A stretch of 64,000 bases of DNA, taken from assembly GCA_007922195.1 (NCBI GenBank), contig ML682091.1:744570-808569 (forward strand), given 5' to 3'. The stretch is from Podocnemis expansa (taxonomy: Eukaryota > Chordata > Testudines > Podocnemididae). The stretch's first letter is position 1. The number at the start of each line of letters is the position of its first letter. Below are positions 11,085-23,500 of the stretch, piece after piece. Position numbers and translations under genes: made by a program. The notes under the pieces are model-generated. The model was not told where the DNA came from. It made no database searches and saw only the letters and a program-made list of their open reading frames with translations.

Positions 11085-11434
11085 AATGAACATTTTAAAG
11101 GTTCTGCAATAGCTGTCTGAAGTGAAAGCTTCTCTAGGGTAATATCAGGATAGTGAAAATTGTGGCTGGTATCATGGCTCTTTTCTCAGGTAGAATCCCA
11201 AGTCCAGCTGAGGCTGCTCTGTCAGGCCGATTTGAGCAGTTTTATGGGCAAACAAGAGGTAGCAGAGGTGCACACACAAAATGTACAACCAGGTTCTCTA
11301 GTGTTCACTTAAATCAACAGCTGCTCTGTCTAGTGATGCTCAGATCATGCCCTGTTATTCTGGAATCAAAAAGTCGTGATGTTGAAAAAAGATCACAGTC
11401 AGATTTTACCAAAACTAATCCTACATTTCTCTTG
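11085..11434. other. 3' flank of the lectin-like gene
   Basis: This lies downstream of the lectin stop codon on the minus strand and probably includes its 3' UTR. No obvious AATAAA on the minus strand was confirmed here. Confidence 0.3.
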
Positions 11435-11588
11435 TTATAAGCCTTCCTCCACTGCAGCCTCCTTTGCCTTTGTAAACACATCAGGTTTGGCACAGATCCA
11501 GTATCTTATGCCAGTGCACTGAGAGATGCTGAACCCATCCTGCTTGTTCAGATATGCACAGTCACCCTCTCCTCCTCCTATCGGGACC
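11435..11588 (-). CDS. Lectin-like gene, exon 5 (end of lectin domain and stop)
   Basis: The acceptor TCTCTTACAG is at 11589-11598. The exon begins with the last base of a split Trp codon and contains CAYLNKQDGFSISQC and RYWICAKP, giving the last three conserved cysteines, then a 17-residue tail and a TAA at 11435-11437. Confidence 0.85.
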
Positions 11589-14500
11589 CTGTAAGAGAGA
11601 AGCCACAGAGCTGGGGCAGGGAGGAGTTGTGTGTTTCCCAACAGTCAGAGACACAGGAGACTTTCCTATGGCGCAGGGAGCTGCTGCATCCACAGCCCCT
11701 CAGATTTCCTCTTCCCCCAGCAGCACAAGGCCCCAGCCCAGCCCCCCAGCAGACAGGGCCAGTTAGGAAGTGGGCAGTGAGGCAGCAGGGCCTAGAGAGG
11801 TTCTAAGATCAGCTGACCTCCATGAAGCGTTTATGCTGGGGGATATTTTAACCCCAGTCCCTATTGTTCACTCCCCTCCCACCCATACCCAGCTGGCTCA
11901 TACTGCCCCTGGGGGAGGTTCCAGCAAGTGTCAGCAAAGCAAGGGACAGCAGAAATACTGCCCAGAAGAGCCACGCGCAGGACACTGGGCAGGTTATACC
12001 AGCTGTCAGGGAGACAAGGTAAAGGAGGACTCAAGTGAAATGCCAGCAGCATGGGGATATCAGCACCATCTCAAAGGCCATTGCATGACCCCAGCTAGTC
12101 GCGCTGCATTTTCTGTGAGAGCTAGAGACCTGTGCATCAGACCTGGGAACAAGGAATCCAGGGCCATAGTCAAATCCTCCTCCTTGGGCCTAAATCCTGG
12201 CCACACAATAGTCACAGGCTGCACTGGGGGGAGGCTCAGGGCCCAGCATCACTCCTTCGGCAGGCCAGGATCTTGCCACACCCAGATCACCAGCATTTGC
12301 TGTCCCAGGGAAGGAAGAACGCAGGCTCCACCTACATGAGCAGGTGGCTGTGATGGGCCCCACCAACAGTATTANNNNNNNNNNTCCAGGGCTAACAGCC
12401 TACACTGATGCACAGCCATCCCCCATCACAGAGCTACTGTAACAGGTATAACTGCGCTGGCTACTCTCTGTAGGAAGGCAGGCAAGTTTCAGAGCCCAGA
12501 AGTCCACACAGCAATTTTTAGTGCCGTAGCATCATCTGAGTCTGTGGGCCCAGCTCTGAGGGCTGCTGGCCCTGGTGATTTATGCAGTGCAGATGTACAG
12601 TGAGTGCTTAGGACATCAGTAGTACATTTGCGGGGGCGAGGGCTGGGAATGTGGCCACAGCTAGGTGAGACAGGGTCCTGTTAGCTCGGCTTGAGCTAAT
12701 GGCAAATAGCAGCCCGGATGTTGTGGCTGGATCTGGCCACCCAGTCTTTAACCCAAGGGCTGGTCCAGCACTGTCTCATCCTAAAAGCTGCACTGTTTGC
12801 ACCTGTCTGCCCAGGTTAGGAGACACAGTACCAGCCACCAGGCAGACCCTCAGCAGCTTTGCTAAGAGATGCCCCATGACATAAACACAAAACCAGGCTG
12901 CTGCTATCTCAGGGCATCTCTGCTGGGACACACAACAATGTTTGATTTGGATCAAACCACGAGTCTTCACTGACCAGTTTCCTGAGCCTGCTCTGGGCCC
13001 ATTTCTCAGCATCTCACCCACCACAAAGGGCTTCTTATAAAATGCCATTCAGCTGTACAACACCTCAGAACAGCCACAGTGGGTCAGACCAATGGGCCAT
13101 CTACCCCCAGTGCCAGGTGCTTCAGAGGGAGGGGACAGAACAGGGCATCACTTACCCATGGTAAGTCAAAGTTAGTACATTCACAAGACACACACATTCT
13201 CCATCATGCGGCATGTTTATCTCCCCTCAAGCTGGGGAAGGAGTACAGGTCAAGCCAAATGTGGCTTACATCACCTGTTGTTGCCCAGGGCTGACAGCCA
13301 AAGCCCTGCCACATGAGTACATAAGAACCCAGTTGCTCATCGGCTGTTTCCATCACACTGACTCGTAGGTTGGCCTGAACTCAGTATCTCAGACACCAGG
13401 GAACCAAAGCCCAGGGAATTCACAGACAGGAAAAAAGACTCACCAGTTGTTGAACTCAGTGCCATTGACCCATTTCCAGGGCTGTCCTGGGTCCTTCCGG
13501 AGGCCGATCCAGTGGTCAAATCTGCCTTTATGGCGCACCGTGAAATCCTACAAACAGCAGAGGGAGGGGTGGGGTTAGAATCTGGACCCTGCTCCCCCTG
13601 ACACCCAAATGTCTCGACAGGCAATCCCAGCTGTGCAGTGAAAGGCTGTTTCCAGAGAGTGGCTGGAGATTTTCTCCCCTACCCTGGCAAGGTTCTGGGT
13701 AATTAACAACCATCCCACTCCAAACCCATCTCCCCCTTGTCCCAATTCCCCATGGGCTTGGGCAAGTGTTGGGTCCTGCTGGGTCTAAGCTGCCTCTCTT
13801 CCTCCCCAGTGCAAGGCCATGTTCTGTGGGAAAGCTGCTCCTCACAGAGCAGCTGAGCACCTCTCACCATGGCAGCGGAAGGACAGATCGTCTGACAGGG
13901 GTGCAGGGAGAGGCCAGGACCGAACAAAGATGCTCTCCCCCTTTCCTACCCTCAGCCAGGAGGGCCCAGGCCAAGACGAGCTGGGACCTGCCTTTCCCTT
14001 ACACAGGAGCAGCACTAGCTTCTCATGCCCCCTCTAGCCACAGGCACCCCAACAGGCCAGGAAACACCTGACTCAGCCCAACCCTAGAGGGGCCATACTG
14101 CTATGGAGTGGGGCCACACTGGCTCTGCCCTCCCAGCACAAGGCGGGTCACAGTTGCTCCTCACCCCACTGCAGCAGAGACCAGGTCCCACCCACTAGCA
14201 GCCACTAAGCCAAGCCATCATCCATGGCAGCCAGCATCTCTCACCATGTCCTGCCGGGTGTCGATCACAGCCAGGGAGGCATTGAGAGCAGAGCACATTG
14301 TCTGGCTGGAGGCCCAGTTGCCTTCTCCCTCTGAGAAATAGTAGCATTTCCCTTGGTATCCGACCCAGCCATCTGGGCACGCAGGGCCAGGAGAGGGCCC
14401 CAGATCAGTTGATGGACAGTCACATCTCTGCACTGAAAATAAGATAGGAATGTGGAGTGAGAGTGGGACCTGCTGGCCAGCTGGGAGGATAACATGGGGA

Positions 14501-17500
14501 AACCAGATCTAGCACCTGTTATGAGATTTGTATGAGACCACAAACTTGGGAGCATAAGTGACTCCATCTTAGCACTGTTCCCTTAATATTATTTCAACCT
14601 CTAGCCTGACTAACAAAAGTATAGAGCCCCTCTCATCCTTGAACAGTCTATAAGCAGAAGATTAGGGAAACTGCACCAGTCTGGAGGTCACCTATTAATC
14701 AACAATTTCTCCTGTTTATTACATTCCCAGGCTCTGAGGAGCCTGCTTGACCTTCTTTACTAATTCTCCTATCTTATATGAATATGTATGAAAACTATCC
14801 CTATATGGTACTAATAAATGTATTAATCTTGTTTACCTTGAATATATTAACCATTTTTAGATTTCCTTGAATTAAGTTGTTGTACCTGGGTATAAAAGTC
14901 TTTTAGCACCGGTCCTTCGGGGCCGGCCGCACTCAGTAGCTCTGAGTGTCAATAAACTTGTGATTCTTCTTCCTGTTGTCCGGCTCCATCATTGACCAGA
15001 GCAGAGAACGAGCTTTTCTCTTAACAGATTTGGCGACTCCGCCGGGACCCTCTGCTTGCCAACACCATCCCACGGACCAGTGAATCGCCTCTAGCCGGCA
15101 CTTTGGACCGTTTGGGTCCTCCCTGAGAGGCGCCTTCCTGAACCTTGGGGTGAGTGCGGCTGTAAAGTGGTCAGGGTTTTAACACCCACAACAGGACGGA
15201 TTATCATCTCTTCGGGCCCTCCCCCACGCTGCAAATTTGCGAAGAATAGACAGTGTTTGTGAGTATCTGATAAGCCTCCTCGAGGAGTGGAACTGCAGGT
15301 GAGTCTAGGGGTCTTGGAACGTCATTAGGACGTCCCCGGTAAATAATAAACCAAGGGACACCGGTGTCATAACAGGGTTAGGGGATGGGAACCAGCGGGA
15401 GTAAGATCCCAGCAGGTTCGCCATTGGCAAAACTCCTGCAGGCATGGGAGCGGGGGAAGCTCCCGGTGCAGCCTGATATATCTAGAAAGCAGGCTGTGTT
15501 ACTCAGCGAAAGCTGGGGAAGGTTTCTGGATGATAAGGGTAGATTAATTTGGCCGAAGTGGGGAACTTTTAAGTACTGTATGTTAAAACTTTTGCGCATG
15601 CGATTAAAGGAACTGGCACCTAGGCAGATGTATTACTGGTATTGCTGGGCTGAACTCCCTGATGGAGTTTGTCCTGACAGTGCCATTTTTCCAAAACCAC
15701 CTCCTTACAACTCAGACAGTAACTCGGCAGACGCCGAGAATGCAGAGATAAGCCCTGCCCCCGTCGTCAGCTCTCTGCAAGCTCCCTTAGTTACAATGTG
15801 GGTTGCCAGGGGAGGTAACCACTCGCCTTACCAAAGGAGGGAGCACCAGCCCTTCGCCCCTGGTGATTTAGTGAACTTACTGTTGCAACAAATTGTGGTT
15901 TATGTCTTGTGTTCTATGGTATATGTCTCATTGTGTGTTGTAAAGTTTTGTTTTGTTTTGTTTTTAAAGTAAGGTAAAGTAAACATGTGCACATTGTGTA
16001 AAAGCTTAATAACTAAGTTATAAAGGAACAGACCTAAATGAGCTCTTAGATGCTCTTCTAACTCCTGATGAGAAAGCAGATGTGCTTAATCATTGTACAA
16101 AGGTGGAGGAGCAATCTGGCAGAACACCTTGGCCATGTACAGATCCAAATTATAATTACAAAGATAACCGCTCAGATGCTGAGGGGGGAGCTTGGGAAAT
16201 ATTTACTCAGGCTAAAGAAACTTTGTTTTTGGCTCTTGAAGAGACTGCTCGTAAACCCCTTAGCTGGGATAAATTCCATGCAATAGTACAGAAATCTGAT
16301 GAAAATCCTGATGCTTTTTATGTTCGCCTCTGCGAGGGGACCCAGAGATTTGTTCAGCTCAATCCTGCTGCATTTGTTAACCAGTCTGCCCCTGATATCC
16401 GCTCATATTTTCATAAGTTTTGTCCAGAATGGAGTGGAAAAAGCATGAGTAAAATTCGAGGCATTGCATCCTATGTTTTTGAGGGAAGAAAATGAAAGGA
16501 ATTGGATAAAGAAAAGAAAGAAAGAAGGGAGGACTTAAAACTATTGGCTAGCTCTTTACAGGCTGTACAGCTGCAAAATGAACCCAGAGGAAGAGATCAT
16601 AAATTCCACCGGACAGGACCCTTTCACCCGCCTGTGAGTAATCTCTCTCCAGTCAGTTTTTACTGCAAAAAACCAGGTCATTTCAAACAATACTGCAGGC
16701 TCCGTAGACAGCTGGAAAATCCTGATTCACGATGGGCTCCAACGCTAAGTGCTCAACTGAGTTCTGTACAAACACCAACCTGGATGTTTCCTCCTCCACC
16801 ACCATCTCTCACTGCTGCCCAGCTTCTGGAAACCAAGGGACTGGATGAGTATGCTACATCACAATGACGGGGTGGGGAGGGGGCTGGGAAATCTCTGAGT
16901 TCTTATGATGTGTTACAGGCTGTTACAATCCCGATTCAACACCCCAGAGGGAGGGAATCTTTTGTAAATCTTGAAGTTAATGGTAAAACTTATTCTTGTT
17001 TGCTTGGTACTGGAACTACTCATTCTTTGTTAACTGCTAAACCTCAGGATCTAGGTTGTCGTGTAGCTGGAACTGAAAGCATTATAGGGGTGGGTGAAAA
17101 GCCCTTCTCTGCTGATGTTTCCTCTGATGTGATTGTTTCTGTGGGTCCTCTCTCTTGTGAACATGCTTTCCTCCTCACTGAGGATTCACAGGTAAACCTC
17201 TCGGGAAGTGATCTGCTTTGTAAACTGAGAGCCACTATTCGTTGTGATCCTGATGGAATACAATTGGACATTCCAAATTCTCAGCTTCCTAATTTGGCAC
17301 TAGTGTTATTACCTGCACAGTCTGTTTCTCATCCTGCAGAAGTTCAGGACCTCCCTGCAGAACTCTGGGAATGGTCTTCCACAGATGTTGGCCTTTTAAA
17401 ATCCGCCACACCTGTGATTATTCACACCAAGCCTGGTCCTCCTCCGTGTATACCACAATATCGTATACCCTCTGAGGCTATTGAACCCATACAAAAGCTT

Positions 17501-20500
17501 ATAGATGCTTATCTTGCCCAAGGAGTTCTTGCTCCTTGCACTTCACCATGCAACACTCCTATTCTGCCTATTAAGAAACCCAGGCCAGACAGTCAAGGAA
17601 AGCCAGCACATAGATTTGTACAGGACTTGAGAGCTATTAATGCCTATGTTATACCCCTAACCCCTGTCGTTCCAAATCCAGCTACCATCATCACAGGCAT
17701 TCCTTGTACAGCTACCTGCTTTACAGTAATTGATCTCTGTGCTGCCTTTTTCAGTATGCCAGTGCAACCGGACTCCCAATACCTGTTTGCCTTTACTTTG
17801 GGGTCCCATCAATATTCCTGGAGGAGATTGCCCGACTGTTTTCCCAAATTTTGGCCCAGGACTTGGCCTCTATTCAACTTCCCTGCACATCAGAGCTGGT
17901 CCAGTATGTGGATGACCTCTTGCTAGCGTCTCCAGACCGAGACTCCTGCGTGAAGGATACTGTTGCCCTGCTTAAACAACTGGCCGACTGCGGGCACAAG
18001 GCCTCTCCTTCCAAGCTGAAGTTTGCGCAGACCAAGGTGCAGTATCTGGGGTACATCATTGGACTGGGAACTCAAGAGCTATCAGAAAAATGTAAGTCTG
18101 CTATTCTTAAAATACCTTTGCCCCAGTCCAAGAAGCAGGTCCAAGCACTCCTGGGAACCCTTGGGTTCTGCCGTCCCTGGATCCCTGCCCTAGGTGAGCT
18201 CACCAAGCCATTGGTGGCCCTAACAGCTAAGGAGGCACTGGAACATGTTCTACCAACCCCGGAGTTACACACTCTCCTGCACAAGAGCAAGCAGGTTCTA
18301 TCCTCAGCCCTGGCCCTAGGTTTGCCAGGCTATATGAAGCCTTTCTCTGTGTTTGTCCATGAACATCAGGGAGTGGCATCAGGGGTCCTAACCCAACGCC
18401 TAGGACCCCATCCACGTCTGGTGGCTTACTATTCTGTGCAACTTGATCCCGTAGCTTAGGGAGCAGTGGGCTGCCTGCAGGCTTTGGCTGCCACCGTCCT
18501 TCTCGTGCAAAAATCCAAAGACCTCGTTATGGGCTACCCACTGACTGTCTATGTGCCCCATGAGATCTCTACCATTCTGCCTAGATGTCAGACCCAAGCC
18601 TTCACCCACCAACGAATGGCAAATTATGAGGCTGAGCTCCTGACTGCCTCAAATCTCACTATACAGCGCTGCAATGTTCTTAATCCTGCAACTCTGTTAC
18701 CAGAGACAGATGAGACTCTAGAGTGCCATAACTGTTTGCAAGTTATTCAACACGTGGAACTCCCTTGCTCAGACCTTAGTAATGTTCCACTACAAAATCC
18801 TGACTTTAAGTTTTTTACTGATGGTTCTTCTTATGTGCTGCATAATTTTCGCATTACAGGAGCTGCGGTTGTTACCCTGCACGCTGTGGTATGGGCTTCT
18901 TCTCTCCCAGGCCACTTGGGGGCTCAGGCAGCTGAACTTATTGCTCTAACACAAGCCTGTATTCATGCCCGTGGCTGTTCTGCTAACATTTATACAGATT
19001 CTAAATATGCCTTTGGAGTGTGTCATGCTACAGGTGCCCTGTGGAAACAAAGAGGTTTCCTTACAGCCGATAACCAGCGTATAGCTCATGCCTCACAGGT
19101 TTCTGCCCTACTGGATGCCATCCATCTTCCAGCCCAGCTTGCCATCCTACACTGCTCTGCCCACCAAAGCACCAAAGATCCGATCGCCCAGGGTAACTCA
19201 TATGCAGATGCCACCGCCAAGTGGGCTGCTTCCTTGCCGGTCCCACTCTCTGTTCATGCTCCTGTTTTTCAGGTTTCCTCTCCTTTTGATTATACAGCTC
19301 TACTCTCGTCTACTGAAGTGGAACAGTGGAATCTCATGAAGCCGCCCTTTGTAATGGCCTCTGGTGTGTTCCTGATGGACGCCCCATCGCTCCTAAACAA
19401 CTTGTGCGGCTCCTATGCCAACAACTTCATAACAAGCGACATTGTGGATCACATGCCATCGTCGATGCTGTTCGTGCTGTTTGGTTTGCTCCTAGAGTTG
19501 TCCAGGAAGCCACACGAGTAGCTAGAGCCTGTCCAACATGCCAGTCCTTTAACTCCTCTAGCCGCCCCAAAACCCACACGGGGGGGCGCCAGTGGGCCAC
19601 TCTGCCCTTTGAGAGACTTCAAATTGATTTTATTCAGCTACCACCAGCTCAAGGCTGCAAATTTGTCCTTGTTGTTCATGATCAACTCACTCACTGGCTT
19701 GAAGCTTTTCCTGCCACTCATGCCTTGGCCTAGACTGTTCTCAAGTGTCTTATGTGTGATATTGTACCTTGCTTTGGATTGCCTGTAGCCATTGACTCTG
19801 ACCAAGGCTCACATTTCACAGCTGATCTCCTTACTTCTCTGTACCTTGCCTTTGGGGTCCAAGTCACTTTCCACACCCCCTATCACCTGCAAAGCTCGGG
19901 GGAAGTGGAGCGGGGAAATAGAGAAATTATAACCCTGTTGGGTAAACTGTGTAAGGAAACACAACTAAAATGGCCTCAGGTTTTACCTATTGTATTGTTT
20001 CAGCTTAGAAATCGTCCAAGAGCTAATTGTGGGTTATCACCTTTTGAAATCTTATTTGGTCGGTCCCCAACCACCACTCGGGGACTGGATCCTAGGTCCC
20101 TGATTCTTGTTATAGGCGATGAGGGTTTGCATGCCTATTTGCTTTCTCTTTCCAAATCCTTTCGGTCCCTGTGGAAGACAGCTGCAGTTACCCAAACGCT
20201 CCCACTGGACGAGGACCTACATCCGTTCCAACCAAGAGACTGGGTCTGGATCAAGAATTTCCAGAAGGCTCCATTAACACCATCGTGGAATGGGCCGTTT
20301 CAAGTTCTGCTTGCCAGCCACACTGCTGTGAAAGTAGCTGAACGCTCTGCGTGGATTCACCACACCTACCTGAAGCCTGCTGTGGTTGACCACAGCCCAT
20401 CATCACCACCCGCAGCACCACCTACTGTGCCACCTCTCAAACTCCGTAAAGACCCACAGTCGGACTCATGGTTTCTTGGGACACTATTTTCAGAGTCTTT

Positions 20501-23500
20501 TTGAGCATGTGGTACTTTTTATAGTGTACTTTGTTGGTGTATCTTCCATTATTCATAGAGCTACAATTTAGCCCCAAAAGTAATACTTTTGTTGAGCTTG
20601 CCTGTACTAGCCTTAATAGTTCCAATTTTTGTGTTACCCCGAGCCTCACTATAGAAGGACTCTTGCAAACCTGTTTTTATGGTGTCCCCTTTCCTTTTTC
20701 CCAAGCCTTGCTGAGGCTGCCTACCTTGATCTCTCCAAACTAGCTTGTAATTTAGTAAAGTCTATTAATCAAACCTCTTCTCTTATTCAGCTACTTAATG
20801 AGGAGCAGGCACAACTCAGACAAGCTATTTTACAAAACAGAATTGCTATAGACTACCTTCTACTTAGAGCTGGACATGGGTGTCAAGAATTTGCTGGCCT
20901 CTGCTGCTTTAATCTTACTGATAACTCACACCGTACTGAGATTCCTTTACAGGAGCTTCACTCCCTGGAGGAAAAAATATCCCAGGAGAAAGACACTGGC
21001 TTACTTGTCTCTGGCCTCATTTCACTCCTTTTCTTTATTTTGGCCCTGTATATCCTCGGCAAATGCTTACTAAGCCTCCCCCAGGGACCTTCTCCGCTCC
21101 TCTACAGTTTCCCTCAGGTCCCAACGCTTTCACAATTCCACATATCCCATAGAAGCTGTTTCCTTGCCACATGTTATTCGTACCTGTTCCAAACTGGATG
21201 CATGTTTCTGGCCTTGAGCCTATGAAATATGAGCTTTCATAGGCTCACAGGGGGGAGTGTTATGAGATTTGTATGAGACCACAAACTTGTGAGCATAAGT
21301 GACTCCATCTTAGCACTGTCCCCATAATATTATTTCAACCTCTAGCCTGACTAACAAAAGTATAGAGCCCCTCTCATCTATAAGCAGAAGATTAGGGAAA
21401 CTGCATCAGTCTGGAGGTCACCTATTAATCAACAATTTCTCCTGTTTATTACATTCCCAGGCTCTGAGGAGCCTGCTTGACCTTCTTTACTAATTCTCCT
21501 ATCTTATATGAATATGTATGAAAACTATCCCTATATGGTACTAATAAATGTATTAATCTTGTTTACCTTGAATATATTAACCATTTTTAGATTTCCTTGA
21601 ATCAAGTTGTTGTACCTGGGTATAAAAGTCTTTTAGCATCGGTCCTTCGGGGCCGGCCGCACTCAGTAGCTCTGAGTGTCAATAAACTTGTGATTCTTCT
21701 TCCTGTGGTCCGGCTCCATCATTGACCAGAGCAGAGAATGAGCTTTTCTCTTAACACACCCCAGGGTCTTCAGACTCCTCAAATTTCTGGCACATGTTGG
21801 AGGGCCTGAGGGAGCCATAGCGACCCTGGGAATCTAGCCCCAGAGGGGAGTTACCTGACCCTGGACTCTCTCTCTCGGGGTCACATTCAGAGGGATACAG
21901 CTGACAAACACCTCCTGGATTGAAGCCCAACAGACAGCTGGGCCCAGGCTTAGAGTGACCACCAGGGATAGAGAGGGAGCTGCAGGGGGAGGGGGAAGTT
22001 ACCAGGGGGCCTGCAGGTGGACAATATTTAATGAGTAGAGCAGGGGTGTCACTGGGCACGGGCCTGCTGTGGAGGGCCCTGAAAAATGGACCACGTCATG
22101 GAGCTTGCTTGCTCAGCCAGGGCCTGGCAGGAAGGCACCTTTTAAAATCTACTGCTGAGGCATACCTACACGCACTTGTGCAGGGCTGGAGAATAGGGCA
22201 GGGAATTTACACCCTGCACCCACATGGCCCAGGCAGTGCCTCTCAGCATCAGTGTCTCTATTGGCTGTGAGGCCTCTCTTCCACTCCAACACCAGCAGTG
22301 CCAGGGTGAGTCAGTGTACTTGGGTGAGGAGCCGGGTTGCATGGAACGGACAATGCAGTGGAGGGAACTGAGCTACAGGAAGCCAGCAGGGGAACTACAG
22401 GGGAAATAGCAGGGGATAAGGAGGCGAATCAGGAGTCCAGTGACTGGGCAAGGCATCCAGCTGCAACTGCTGAGAGTCAGGTGAGAAGAAAGGGGAAATA
22501 CTGGGAGGTGGGATTAACAGAGGTGCTCTTCTGTGGCTGATTACTACCATGGTGCTGAACGTCTCCAAAACTCAAAATTGAACAGAAGATTACTAGCAGC
22601 CTGCTATATATGTACGTGCCCTATGCAGGCTGGTGCACTGGGGTGAATGCTTGACATGCAGCCCCACACAGATGGGTATTGACTCAAGCACGTCAGAAAC
22701 CATCCCACATTCATCACTGACCTAGAAGTCGTCTCTGTGTTGCTGCACACTCACAGCACGACGGGAAATATTAATGCTGTAGCAGGCTTGATCAGAAGAC
22801 ACCTGCTTCTTTTAAAACTTTCCATTCTCAGCACTTAAGGCTTACTGTTTATAAAGTGCTCTTCTCCTTCCATTCTTGTAAATGCCACTGAGAGCTGAGG
22901 AGGGCTCGCTGCTGAAAATCCCGGGTGCAAGATACTGAATCTGCCCAGGGAGAATCCCACTGTTCAGTAATGTATGTGACAGAATCATGGGGAAGCAGGG
23001 AGAAGATGTCCTGTCAAGTTTAACACACCCTATATTCTCTTACTGGCCTTCCTTGTATTGTTACAGTCAGCTTCTCTGGTACATTCCATTTCACGACACC
23101 ACAGGAAAATCCGTCACATTAGAAATGCCCCCTCAATGACAACAGTTGTACCTCAGTCCTGACCCTGGTTAGCAACTCTTTATCCAGGTAAAATGTACCA
23201 GTGTCCAAAGATTTGTGCAGTAAAACCAGCAAGTGTGTCCATAAAGCAAACTAAATGTGAATAAAAGTACAGCCGAACAGCATGATGACTGTACTCAGAG
23301 GAACAGAAGTCAAGTCTGTCTTGCAAAATACACAGCCATCCTAGCCCCTCTACAATAAATGCCACAAAGCTATATAGTTAATTATCTACATTCTATTATA
23401 ATGTATTGTTTTCTTCTGGATTAACCTCAATCCTCTGGTTGGTCAGTCTTATACTAATAAAATTCAGTACTGTAATATGTACAGTAATACACTTAAAACT

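Larger units (their letters stand above)
14517..21756 (+). mobile_element. ERV-A: gammaretrovirus-like provirus with both LTRs
   Basis: The 7.24-kb provirus is bounded by LTRs of 510 and 499 bp and a CACC duplication. Order: LTR, primer site, gag, pro-pol, env remnant, LTR. The LTRs differ by 8 substitutions and one 11-bp deletion (about 1.6%), so the insertion is fairly young. Gag and pro-pol share a frame, separated by a stop codon as in gammaretroviruses. Internal genes carry stops and frameshifts, and the surface part of env is largely deleted. It sits in intron 2 of the lectin-like gene, antisense to it. Confidence 0.92.

Noticed and set aside
11770..12339. 189-codon plus-strand ORF
   Set aside because: Lies in intron 4 of the lectin-like gene on the opposite strand; no recognisable domain.
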